Source: a virus
Reading direction: 5' to 3' (one strand)
Length of the DNA stretch: 28,335 nucleotides
Virus record (IMG/VR): IMGVR_UViG_3300033978_000352
Coordinates: 1-28,335 of that record
The notes beneath the pieces were generated by a model, which was given only the letters and a program-made list of their open reading frames with translations, was not told the DNA's origin and ran no database searches. Numbering within the stretch: the stretch's first letter is position 1; each line of letters starts with the position of its first letter. The translations under genes and the position numbers were made by a program. Positions 14,645 through 21,657 of this stretch are shown one piece after another.

Positions 14645-15154
14645 TTAGGCAGCTACAAAACCATCTTGATGCGGCCATAGGTAAACGTATGTTTGCGGTT
14701 TAGCGCCAGAATCTTCATCCCAATTAAATTGATTATACCAATCGTAGTTCTTGCACAGCAGCGCAGTTCTATGCGTGGAGCATAGACGCTCGTAGTACTC
14801 GCGGTCTGTCATCCAAGTAGGCACAAGTAGATCTGTAGACACTCGATTAAGTTCTACTGCGCGATCGTACGTGCGGTAAGTCTTGTCAAGCAGCGTAGAC
14901 TTGAAGCCACGACTACGCCATTCAAAGTACGTTGCAGAAATGTAAGAAACAAGCAACGTTTCGTACCCACGCCACATGCGAGCGACAGGGTGGTTGTACC
15001 AGCCTTTGGGGTCACGATGATTGCCTTCAGGGTCTAGTTTAGTGTTTGTCAATAAACACTGCCATGCCTCAAGCGTCTGTTTGTGCAGACGCTTATTGTC
15101 AAGTGTTGCAGCAGTTGCTGTAAATGAATCTGGAATAGTAAGAAATGATTGCAT
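14645..15154 (-). CDS. Pyrimidine-dimer DNA glycosylase (endonuclease V) family protein
   Basis: This 169-residue protein starts after AAGGACAACTT. It carries the family pattern: MQSFL.IPD at the N-terminus, LDNKRLHKQTLEAWQCL (about 18-34), GWYNHPVARMWRGYETLL (about 51-68), EWRSRGFKSTLL, and HRTALLCK near 128-135. This matches the bacterial/phage relatives of T4 DenV (Pyr_excise), which cut DNA at UV-induced dimers by base excision. DenV uses the amino group of Thr2 as nucleophile; here residue 2 is Gln, so chemistry or activity may differ. A repair function suits a phage exposed to sunlight, which is inference. A TATAAT lies 26 bp upstream, so it may have its own promoter. Confidence 0.7.
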   Translation of the reverse strand: MQSFLTIPDSFTATAATLDNKRLHKQTLEAWQCLLTNTKLDPEGNHRDPKGWYNHPVARMWRGYETLLVSYISATYFEWRSRGFKSTLLDKTYRTYDRAVELNRVSTDLLVPTWMTDREYYERLCSTHRTALLCKNYDWYNQFNWDEDSGAKPQTYVYLWPHQDGFVAA

Positions 15155-15179
15155 AAGTTGTCCTTGCGTCGTTAATTAA

Positions 15180-15185
15180 ATTATA
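15180..15185 (-). promoter_or_regulatory. Possible promoter -10 for the glycosylase-like gene
   Basis: A perfect TATAAT on the minus strand lies about 25 bp before the ATG at 15154, within a 67-bp AT-rich gap. The hexamer 17 bp upstream (TTTAGT) is a poor -35. Confidence 0.45.
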
Positions 15186-15221
15186 TCAACAAACGCTAGA
15201 AAACTAAACTTAAGTCTCCAG

Positions 15222-16469
15222 TTATCCAGCTTCTGGGTACCATTGTTTCTTGACTTTTTGACGAGAAAATCCTTTGTCTGTGTCTACAAAATACTCGCGG
15301 TCTCCAATTAGAGTTCCGCTTCTTGTCAAAGACTGTCCGCCAAGAGAGGCGACAACTCCTTTACCTACCCAGTTTGCTGCTTGAGCTGCGACTGCCTTAC
15401 CCCACGTTGATTGCAAGTAGCTGTAGTCTTTCACTGACTCAAACTCCCAGTCGTCAGGCAGGCCTTGAATACGCGCTGCTTCTCGATGAGTAATTAGACG
15501 AGGCTCTGTAGGGTGAACAACATGATCTAGTGCTGAGCCAGTTAGCACGTTCGCCCAAAGATCTTTTCTCCAACGATACGGTTGAGAAAATCCTAAGTTA
15601 AAGTCGTTAGCAAGAATATTTGCACCAAGATTTTCCCAAGTCTTTGGAAACTTATTGCCATTTGCTTCATAAGCTTTTTTAAGATTTGTTCCAAGATCTT
15701 CACTGTTTTTCCAACCATCGTTGCCTACGATGTCAAACACATCTTTAACTCGCTGAGCATGAATATTTGTCTTGCCAATGTGCCCGTTTACCATGCCAGT
15801 CTCAGATCTAAGATGCGCAATAATTGGTGAAGCTGGCGCAGTGTACTTCTGTGCTTCCCACTGCAGAGGCATCTTTGCGAGATCTCCAATAACTTCCATA
15901 AGCCGTGGTAGACGTCCTACAATCGGCTCTTCAACACTAAAAGGCATTCCACCTCGTGTTGCAACCCAAAAGTATCGCGGCCGGTACGAGAATCCGCCTA
16001 CGTGCAAGTTGTTGTGCTTAACGTGATAGAGGTCGTAGCGTTTACCGCTTAGTTGTTCGACCATGTCTCTGTATTGAACCATGACGTCTCGCCCTTGAGT
16101 GAAAGCTTGTTGCACGCACTCAAATACAATTATTTCAGGAGCAACTTTTGCCGCGTAGCGCATAAACGCGCGTGTATGCTCGTGCGCTGCTGAGTCTGGA
16201 CCACGGTTTGCAGGACCCGACCATACAGACCAACCAGAGCACGGCGGACAACCCATGACAACATCTGCATCTTTTACTGGCCATTCGTCTTCTTTACTTG
16301 AGAAGAAAGAATCCCACTTGTCACCAAGAAACTTGCGGTTTACCTCTGCGACTTTGTTGCCAAAGTCTAAAGTTCCAGTGCGCAACGTCATTTCCATTCC
16401 AGCCTGAGTAAAGCCGTAGCTCATGAACCCAGCAAGACCGTTGCAGTCAATAAATGTTGGTTTTTCCAT
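15222..16469 (-). CDS. C5-cytosine DNA methyltransferase
   Basis: The ATG at 16469 follows ACGGACAAACT, the same type of ribosome site as the next gene; a TTG six codons upstream is less likely. The 415-residue protein shows C5-methylase motifs in order: I, FIDCNGLAGFMSYGFTQAG (6-24); IV, GCPPCSGWS with catalytic C77; VI, FECVQQ with E117 (ECV in place of the usual ENV); VIII, RPRYFWVA; IX-X, THREAARIQGLPDDWEF. A 100-150-residue recognition region lies between VIII and IX. The enzyme would methylate cytosine C5 in a specific sequence, perhaps against host restriction. No cognate endonuclease is visible. Its coexistence with a hydroxymethylcytosine-type pathway is notable. Confidence 0.85.
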   Translation of the reverse strand: MEKPTFIDCNGLAGFMSYGFTQAGMEMTLRTGTLDFGNKVAEVNRKFLGDKWDSFFSSKEDEWPVKDADVVMGCPPCSGWSVWSGPANRGPDSAAHEHTRAFMRYAAKVAPEIIVFECVQQAFTQGRDVMVQYRDMVEQLSGKRYDLYHVKHNNLHVGGFSYRPRYFWVATRGGMPFSVEEPIVGRLPRLMEVIGDLAKMPLQWEAQKYTAPASPIIAHLRSETGMVNGHIGKTNIHAQRVKDVFDIVGNDGWKNSEDLGTNLKKAYEANGNKFPKTWENLGANILANDFNLGFSQPYRWRKDLWANVLTGSALDHVVHPTEPRLITHREAARIQGLPDDWEFESVKDYSYLQSTWGKAVAAQAANWVGKGVVASLGGQSLTRSGTLIGDREYFVDTDKGFSRQKVKKQWYPEAG

Positions 16470-16500
16470 AGTTTGTCCGTTATCCAATCAGTTGTTTAAT

Positions 16501-16506
16501 CTTATA
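16501..16506 (-). promoter_or_regulatory. Possible -10 element for the C5-methyltransferase gene
   Basis: TATAAG on the minus strand lies about 31 bp before the ATG at 16469. No good -35 is visible, so confidence is low. Confidence 0.25.
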
Positions 16507-16526
16507 CTGCTCGACGCAGAAACTTA

Positions 16527-16820
16527 CTACAAACTAGCGTCGATTTCGCCGACTTCATAACCACACGCGGCGTACCCAGCTATATCTACCCATGTGTCTG
16601 GCTGAAATCCAGACTTAGAAGCGTAGCGAGCAACCTTTACAGCTACCATAGCCATTGCGACATCTTCTTTTGTCACTTCAATTCCAAAAATCACTGACCA
16701 CAGCTTTGCAATTCGTTCAAAGTTGTCTTCTGGTCCTCCGTACTGTTTAGCTCTTGCTCCAGAGATAATGTCACAGGCTTCAGCAAGCATTCTTTCTCTT
16801 GCGGTGCTGTTCTTTTTCAT
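16527..16820 (-). CDS. DUF6378-like phage protein
   Basis: This 97-residue protein has the pattern RAKQYGGPEDNFERIAKLWSV (about 23-43), then VTKEDVAMAMVAVKVARYAS, and a final TWVDIAGYAACGYEV. This matches a small helical family widespread in phages (annotated DUF6378), whose function I do not know. The spaced acidic residues loosely recall all-alpha pyrophosphatases, but a clear ExxE/ExxD metal site is not evident. The ATG overlaps the stop of the upstream gene by 4 bp (ATGA), placing it in the nucleotide-metabolism part of the minus-strand operon. Confidence 0.65.
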   Translation of the reverse strand: MKKNSTARERMLAEACDIISGARAKQYGGPEDNFERIAKLWSVIFGIEVTKEDVAMAMVAVKVARYASKSGFQPDTWVDIAGYAACGYEVGEIDASL

Positions 16821-17014
16821 TTGTCTTCAGTCCGTGCTCTAATTTGTACGTTACCAACGTACTCGTCGGCGCTGTGAGACACTATATGAATCTCAGTGTC
16901 GCGAGGAAGCACCGCGGTTGAATTATCTGTAAGATCACGCCATTCTTTCTCTGCGTTTTCTGCAATTTCGGCAATTGTTTTGCCGTAGACTTTGTACTCT
17001 ATGAATTGGCGCAT
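16817..17014 (-). CDS. Small hypothetical phage protein
   Basis: This 65-residue protein has an N-terminal strand-helix (IEYKVYGKTIAEIAENAEKEWRDL), then a polar stretch and a strand (TEIHIVSH), ending RARTEDK. No family function is known to me. It overlaps the upstream gene by 1 bp and the downstream DUF6378-like gene by 4 bp, so it is translated as part of the operon. The composition is normal for a soluble cytoplasmic protein, with no membrane segment or Cys cluster. Confidence 0.6.
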   Translation of the reverse strand: MRQFIEYKVYGKTIAEIAENAEKEWRDLTDNSTAVLPRDTEIHIVSHSADEYVGNVQIRARTEDK

Positions 17015-17433
17015 TATTTGATCCTTTTTTCCAGCGCGTACGGAGAATAGTGAACTCCATCAAGAAGCGGTGTCTTACCGTCTGTAGACTTAAAAATCAC
17101 GTCTCCATAGCGTACTGCAACTACCTTCCCTCTGCGTCCATTGTGAATGCGACCAGTTTCATCTGTAAACGCGTCTATCTTCACACGAATAACATCACCA
17201 ACTACGATGTTTCCAGGCTGCGCGGGCACCCAGGTTTCATCAGGCGCATCTTCTGTAAGCGGAATGTTTTGCGCAAACTTAGTGAACAGCTCAATAACTT
17301 CTTGGTTTTGCTTTGAACTGTGCTTGCCTTTTTCCCAAGCGGCAAGCAGCTCAAGTACTGTGTTGCCAACTCCTACCCTTATCTTGTGAGCCTGTAGTTG
17401 CTCACGAACCCATTGATAATCTACGCTTGGCAT
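17014..17433 (-). CDS. Hypothetical protein with a KOW/SH3-like C-terminal part
   Basis: This 139-residue protein has a helical N-terminal half (YQWVREQLQAHKIRVGVGNTVLELLAAWE) and a beta-rich C-terminal half (VVGDVIRVKIDAF...NGRRGKVVAVRYGDVIFKS). The latter resembles the small barrel of KOW or SH3-like domains that bind nucleic acid or protein. The resemblance is by eye and the function is unknown. It shares 1 bp with the pyrophosphatase gene upstream and 1 bp with the small gene downstream, indicating coupled translation. Confidence 0.6.
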   Translation of the reverse strand: MPSVDYQWVREQLQAHKIRVGVGNTVLELLAAWEKGKHSSKQNQEVIELFTKFAQNIPLTEDAPDETWVPAQPGNIVVGDVIRVKIDAFTDETGRIHNGRRGKVVAVRYGDVIFKSTDGKTPLLDGVHYSPYALEKRIK

Positions 17434-17900
17434 TACTTAACCTTTCCAGGACATTCTTGTTCAGGGCACGTGCTTACGTCAAAATCATCTAAAGCACGAG
17501 TGCATTTACTACACTTGACGCCGTCACTTTTGACTTTGTATCCTTTGATTTGACGCTGTCTGTTGACTTCCATCTTGTTGACGTAGTACGAGTCCAGTTG
17601 CTGGTCAGTTCCACCGACTGCGCATATTATGTTCGCAACAAAATGCAAAATGTCAACACACTCTTTAATCACTGCCTCGCGATTAACGTACGGATCATCG
17701 TGTTGCCACGGCTTCCACGAGATCTCTTTGCGCACCTCGGCGAGCTCATCGTCTATCGCGAGCATGTTCCAGCGCAAGTACTCAATGATATTGTTTAATT
17801 CCTGCGGCTGACTGCCTTCAAACTTCTCATAAGACACACCATATGACTCTTGCTGTAGCTGCTTAGTCTTTGCCAGCCAGTCGTTGAATAATAGTCCCAT
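17433..17900 (-). CDS. All-alpha dCTP/dUTP pyrophosphatase-like protein with C-terminal zinc ribbon
   Basis: This 155-residue protein carries the all-alpha NTP pyrophosphatase signature: D51-E52-x2-E55 (DDELAEVRKE), a W-K-P-W linker, then E80-x2-D83 in KECVDILHFVANI, and Y105Y..NKMEVNRQRQIKGY. The spacing and the DILHF...KGY part resemble the T4 gp56 dCTPase/dUTPase as I recall it. Such enzymes hydrolyse dCTP and dUTP to monophosphates, keeping plain cytosine out of phage DNA and supplying dCMP. Residues 130-150 add Cys pairs (C130, C133, C145, C150), a likely zinc ribbon not needed for the fold. It is encoded 6 bp after the glycosyltransferase pair. A MazG-type or dUTPase-only role is the alternative. 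Confidence 0.75.
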   Translation of the reverse strand: MGLLFNDWLAKTKQLQQESYGVSYEKFEGSQPQELNNIIEYLRWNMLAIDDELAEVRKEISWKPWQHDDPYVNREAVIKECVDILHFVANIICAVGGTDQQLDSYYVNKMEVNRQRQIKGYKVKSDGVKCSKCTRALDDFDVSTCPEQECPGKVK

Positions 17901-17906
17901 ATGTCC

Positions 17907-18932
17907 TTACTGTAGTTGTAAATGTGTTTCTAGCGTTTGTAAAACTGTAGATCTATCTGGAATTTTATCAGCATATTGTTCTTTTTGGCTGAATGACAGG
18001 TCAATTCTATCAAAAGGATCAAGATCTTCAACGGCTGAAGCAATATAATTCCATGCATCACCGATGGCGCCACTGTCTCGCCAGTCGGTAACAACAGGAG
18101 TAATCGTGTTCATTGCGTAGGCAAACATCGGACTCCACCAAGACCCGTCTCGCCCATGAGGAGAAATTGCGGCGCCAGAAGAACCTTCAAGTTTTGTTTT
18201 AAGTGACGCGTCGGTTGATTTGTATCCGTCTTTCGCCGCGGTAAACGGAAACTTTGACGTCGCTGCAACTCGTTTAGTCCAACTTGAAGTTACGTCACTT
18301 GCCACCCAAACGTGCTTTTTTACGATAGCTTTTTCTACAGCCGTGGTTGATGGTGTGTCAGACACAAGGTAAGAATCAACATTGACTGGCTTTAGCGCTT
18401 TTGCGGCGTTATCTCCTACTTGAGCACACACTTTGTAGTGGTTGTTCCACGGCAGCTCTGGGTACAAACATGTCTTCCAGTTGTCGTTCAACAAATAGTC
18501 AACAGCTGAAAGAAGCTTATTTTTAACTCCAGGACGCGCTGCTTCGAAGTACTCTTTACGTGATGAGTAGAACTGTTTGACAATATTCTCTGGAGCTGTG
18601 CTAATTGCGCGCAGACTAGAAAAAATCTGATGCGGAGCCGGAGCGTCGATGAACATAATCAACTTATCACTGTCTTTAAGCGCGTCTATTACGCTGAGGC
18701 CGCCATACGCGTAGTTAGCTGACACGCTTGTGATTGGAGATACACCAGCAACTACAGCGTCATACTCGTCTAAAAACGCAGCGTCCCATTCAACAGAAGG
18801 CGGTTCATGGGTGACGTCGTAGCCTGCTTTCTCAAGGATATCGACAAGAACTCCTGAAAACTGCAGGGTTCTAAGATTAGCGCGAATAGACGACTGCGAT
18901 GACGTCATTCCCGTAACTAGTACTTTTTTCAT
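17907..18932 (-). CDS. Putative GT-B-like glycosyltransferase, second of a tandem pair
   Basis: This 341-residue protein has an N-terminal Rossmann-like half: VLVTGM at 4-9, GVLVDILEKAGYDV (27-40), then YDAVVAG and LIMFIDAPAPHQI with D96. The C-terminal half has ISPHGRDGSWWSP (256-268) followed by TPVVTDW (278-284), the same layout as the upstream paralogue. Position and pattern of D96 recall the catalytic Asp region of T4 beta-glucosyltransferase, which glucosylates hydroxymethylcytosine. This is a motif-level resemblance, not a proven family match. It overlaps the upstream paralogue by 4 bp (ATGA) and precedes the dCTPase-like gene. It may transfer a second sugar or form a heterodimer. Confidence 0.55.
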   Translation of the reverse strand: MKKVLVTGMTSSQSSIRANLRTLQFSGVLVDILEKAGYDVTHEPPSVEWDAAFLDEYDAVVAGVSPITSVSANYAYGGLSVIDALKDSDKLIMFIDAPAPHQIFSSLRAISTAPENIVKQFYSSRKEYFEAARPGVKNKLLSAVDYLLNDNWKTCLYPELPWNNHYKVCAQVGDNAAKALKPVNVDSYLVSDTPSTTAVEKAIVKKHVWVASDVTSSWTKRVAATSKFPFTAAKDGYKSTDASLKTKLEGSSGAAISPHGRDGSWWSPMFAYAMNTITPVVTDWRDSGAIGDAWNYIASAVEDLDPFDRIDLSFSQKEQYADKIPDRSTVLQTLETHLQLQ

Positions 18933-20134
18933 GCGACTGTGCCGTCTGGGTTGAGTTTAAGTCCTCTATCTTCAGTAGCTGCTCGTGTAACAATTCTGTT
19001 GCAGTGCTCGACGAACGATTGGTACGTTGGCATGTGCGGACGAAGCGCCGCCGACTGTGCGTCGGCTGCTTCTTTGAGTTCGGCGTCGTTCATAGCCTCA
19101 ACCTGGCGGATAGTTAGTTTATATGGAGCGCCAAGTGGGTCGCCTTCTCCTTTATCAGTCACAAGAATTGAACCGACGCGAGCGGCGTACATGAATCGGC
19201 TACGCCACCAGCCTGACCCAGCGTGCGGGTATGGCGGCGACAAGATTCCCCAGTGATCATTGTAGAAGCCGAGAACATCAGCTTCAGTCTGAAAGCGCTG
19301 ACCGCCGTATTTGCGAATAAGTTTTCTACTGCCTACGATTTCAACTGGCCACGCAGGGCTCTTTCTTTCCAACCATGTGTCGTGAGGCATCAACGCGCCA
19401 AGAACCCACGAACGCTTTTTTGTAGCCGCGTCAGCAGGTGTGACTGCTTCAAGGGTGTCATATATCGTTGAGCTCGGATCAAGGGCCTCGATTGGTCCCA
19501 TAACGCTAGGCATGCGCTTACGAACTAACGTTCTGTTTCCAAATCCATACATTGGGCACGCTGGCACCATGCCTGCTGCCCATCGCTTTTCTAAGAAGTT
19601 TTTTGCAGACTCGACGATCATATTTTCATAAGGTTTTACAGCATCATCAGTGTCAAGCGAGTAGTACCTGTCGATGTAGATCTTGCCTACTGCGTTTGGA
19701 TTAAGAGCAATTGCGCGTGCATATGCGGCTTCAGCGTCAGCTCTGCTGAAATAGGTTGCGCTTTCATCACCGCGTTCTCCAGTAAGAAGATATTTGTAAA
19801 TCATTTCTGGGTGACGACCCAAAGCTCTGGCACCGTTAAACACCGCGCTGAACTGCCAGTCATCAAAAAATCCAACGCATGGGCGACCAGAACCAAGCGC
19901 GTACAACGAGCCCATAGCGCCTTGACGGCCATTTAACGAGTTTAAAGGAGCAAGATTGACCCACACGACGTCATAAATAGAAAGATCTTCTCCTGGTGTA
20001 ATTTTACGCCAGTCAACTTCGTGGCCAGATTCTCGTAGTGCTTTAACTATTGAGCCAGGGACGTCAATTTTTTGAATTGTTCGTCGTTCTGTGTTGATCT
20101 GTAGCGCGGTAAAACCTGACATTAGGATTTTCAT
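18929..20134 (-). CDS. Putative GT-B-like glycosyltransferase, first of a tandem pair
   Basis: This 401-residue protein starts after AAAAGGAATCACAT. The N-terminal half reads ILMSGF, GSIVKALRESGHEVDW (27-42), YDVVWVNLAPLNSLNG (54-69) and GRPCVGFFDDWQF with D91/D92. The C-terminal half has PYPHAGSGWWRSRFMYAARV (301-320) then GSILVTDKGEG. Gene 17907-18932 shares this layout, so the two are paralogues. The N-terminal order (nucleotide-binding strand, YD..V-N, then an FxD motif) parallels T4 beta-glucosyltransferase. With the dCMP-hydroxymethylase-like gene in the same operon, modified-DNA glycosylation is the best guess. A sugar transferase for other phage products remains possible. Confidence 0.55.
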   Translation of the reverse strand: MKILMSGFTALQINTERRTIQKIDVPGSIVKALRESGHEVDWRKITPGEDLSIYDVVWVNLAPLNSLNGRQGAMGSLYALGSGRPCVGFFDDWQFSAVFNGARALGRHPEMIYKYLLTGERGDESATYFSRADAEAAYARAIALNPNAVGKIYIDRYYSLDTDDAVKPYENMIVESAKNFLEKRWAAGMVPACPMYGFGNRTLVRKRMPSVMGPIEALDPSSTIYDTLEAVTPADAATKKRSWVLGALMPHDTWLERKSPAWPVEIVGSRKLIRKYGGQRFQTEADVLGFYNDHWGILSPPYPHAGSGWWRSRFMYAARVGSILVTDKGEGDPLGAPYKLTIRQVEAMNDAELKEAADAQSAALRPHMPTYQSFVEHCNRIVTRAATEDRGLKLNPDGTVA

Positions 20135-20151
20135 ATGTGATTCCTTTTCTT

Positions 20152-20250
20152 CTAGTCGTCGTCTTCTACGCCTCTGTCACCGCAGAACGGGTCGACAGGA
20201 GCTGGTGACTTACAAGCACACGGATTGTTGCGTTTTCCAATAATTGTCAT
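20152..20250 (-). CDS. Cys-containing 32-residue miniprotein
   Basis: The gap between the glycosyltransferase and the ssDNA-binding gene holds a short frame from ATG (minus strand, 20250) to TAG at 20152. The start is preceded by AAGGAACTT, a good ribosome site at normal spacing. The product begins MTIIGKRNNPCACKSP and ends in an acidic GVEDDD tail; three Cys (C-x-C plus one) could bind metal. No homologue is known to me. A longer frame through this region (to 20616) is an out-of-frame shadow of the Ala-Pro repeat and is not real. Confidence 0.5.
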   Translation of the reverse strand: MTIIGKRNNPCACKSPAPVDPFCGDRGVEDDD

Positions 20251-20326
20251 AAGTTCCTTAAGTAGATTAGTGTAAGACGCCGCTCCACCGAAGCAGAGCG
20301 ACGTCTTACGGGCGTTCCAAGTAAAC

Positions 20327-20872
20327 TTAGAACGGTGCGGTTGGCGCTGGCGCCGGAGCAGCTGCGGCCGCAGCAGCAGGCGCTGCGGCTGGCGCCGGAG
20401 CTGGTGCTGGTGCTGGTGCTGGAGCAGGCGCTGGTGCTGGTGCAGCAGCTGCTGCGGTTGCAGCAGCCTGAACAGCGTAGTACGCCTTAATTTCGTTCTT
20501 TTTCTGACCTTGCCATGTTCGTGATCCAATCTGCGCGCGGAACGATCGACCTTTGAGGATCTGTTCAATCTGAGCGTTTGTAGGACTCTGAGCAAAGTAC
20601 TCCCGGTTAAGACCAAGAGAATTCATCTTGCGAAAGAAGATTCCAAGTGCTGTCGGGTTATCGGTTGAAACAACGAGGTTGTCCCAAACAAGGCGCTTTG
20701 CGTGCGCTCCAGTCTGGACTTGCGCCTTTACGGCGAACATCGTCTTTCCTGTTTGTGTTACTTTTGCTACAGCTTCCACGATCTGAAGATCGTAGTCACC
20801 GTCCGGAAGCGGGTCGTAATTTCCGGTGTCTGCTGCCTCTTTGACGAGGTCTCCCCAGTTTAGGGTATTCAT
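20327..20872 (-). CDS. DUF669-like single-stranded DNA-binding protein with Ala-Pro tail
   Basis: This 181-residue protein has an N-terminal domain (about 1-130) with the DUF669/phage SSB-like pattern: YDPLPDGDYDLQIVEA near 19-34, TGKTMFAVKAQVQTG, KRLVWDNLVVSTDNP, then a LGIFFRKMNSLGL helix and a QIGSRTWQGQKKNEIKAYY strand. Such proteins sit beside Sak4-type recombinases and are thought to coat ssDNA. Residues 136-181 are an almost pure Ala-Pro repeat ending PTAPF; the hydrophobic end recalls the final residues of bacterial SSB tails that recruit partners, though the usual acidic residues are missing. It lies 30 bp after the ATPase gene. An SSB role is inferred from family and context. Confidence 0.7.
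   Translation of the reverse strand: MNTLNWGDLVKEAADTGNYDPLPDGDYDLQIVEAVAKVTQTGKTMFAVKAQVQTGAHAKRLVWDNLVVSTDNPTALGIFFRKMNSLGLNREYFAQSPTNAQIEQILKGRSFRAQIGSRTWQGQKKNEIKAYYAVQAAATAAAAAPAPAPAPAPAPAPAPAPAAAPAAAAAAAPAPAPTAPF
20330..20467 (-). repeat. Low-complexity Ala-Pro coding repeat
   Basis: The 3' end of the ssDNA-binding gene consists of repeated GCA/GCT/CCA/CCG-type codons giving alternating Ala-Pro and Ala runs. Such tracts expand and contract easily, so tail length may vary among relatives. Confidence 0.85.
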
Positions 20873-20902
20873 TGTCTGTTACCTATCTTTCTGTCTCGTG
20901 GT

Positions 20903-21655
20903 TTATTTTTTTGCTTTTGGTTTTTCACCAAACACAATATCAAGCATTCGCTCAATACCGAGGTTTTCCTGCTCGACAATTTTGCCGAGTCTACCTTGAA
21001 CGCGTTCTCCAGCTTCAAACTGGTTAGTTCGCTCAACGTACATACGACGCGCCTTGTATGGAGGCTGCGTAGGGTCGCCTGTTGAGAATTCTTCAACAGT
21101 AATCGCTCCTAAGATGTCGTAGAAATACGGCGCCTGAATTGCAAGTTGACCTTGCAAGTACGGACGATAACGACCGTCCTGGCTTTGACGTGCCATTGCG
21201 GTGAGGACTACAGCCTCGAGCGGAGCAGTCGGGTGCATCGTCAAGTCACGAAGGTCACGCAATAGCGCTCCCATGTGACGAAGAAGTTCGCCCCATTGCT
21301 GCATCTGCATTTGATTTGTACCGGCAATGTTATCCATGCACTTAACTTGTAGTTCAGACACGGAGTCAATAATCAGTGACTTAAACTGGTGCTTACCCAG
21401 CTGCAGCCACTGATACGCCTTAAGCACTGTGTCATACTCTGTCACGTTTACAACGCATGTATCCCAAGTTCCGTCTGCTACTGGTGGTTCTTCCCGTAGC
21501 GGATCCCAGTACTTAACATTGATTGGCAAGAATCTATGTCCGCCTTCAACGTCAAGCATGAGACGAGGATACGGTGCTGTCACCGCAAATGTTGATTTAC
21601 CTACCTTAGACTCTCCATAGACCATCATGGTCAAGGAGCGTTGTACTTCACCCAT
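20903..21655 (-). CDS. Sak4-like RecA-fold ATPase (phage recombination)
   Basis: The ATG at 21655 is placed 9 bp after GGAAG; a GTG at 21661 in a GTGA overlap is an alternative start. The protein (250 residues from the ATG) has Walker A GESKVGKST at about 14-22, a Walker B strand FKSLIIDSVSE near 90-100, and a sensor-like AVVLTAMARQ. This is the AAA_24/Sak4 pattern: short RecA-like ATPases that promote single-strand annealing with an SSB partner. Immediate neighbours are a Cas4/RecB-like nuclease upstream and the DUF669-like SSB downstream, a common phage recombination module. The C-terminus is Lys-rich (GEKPKAKK). Confidence 0.8.
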   Translation of the reverse strand: MGEVQRSLTMMVYGESKVGKSTFAVTAPYPRLMLDVEGGHRFLPINVKYWDPLREEPPVADGTWDTCVVNVTEYDTVLKAYQWLQLGKHQFKSLIIDSVSELQVKCMDNIAGTNQMQMQQWGELLRHMGALLRDLRDLTMHPTAPLEAVVLTAMARQSQDGRYRPYLQGQLAIQAPYFYDILGAITVEEFSTGDPTQPPYKARRMYVERTNQFEAGERVQGRLGKIVEQENLGIERMLDIVFGEKPKAKK

Positions 21656-21657
21656 TG

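Noticed and set aside
20152-20616. A 154-codon minus-strand frame rich in Gln, Leu, His and Arg
   Set aside because: It is a shifted reading of the Ala-Pro tail of the ssDNA-binding gene. Only its last 32 codons, with their own ATG and ribosome site, look real.
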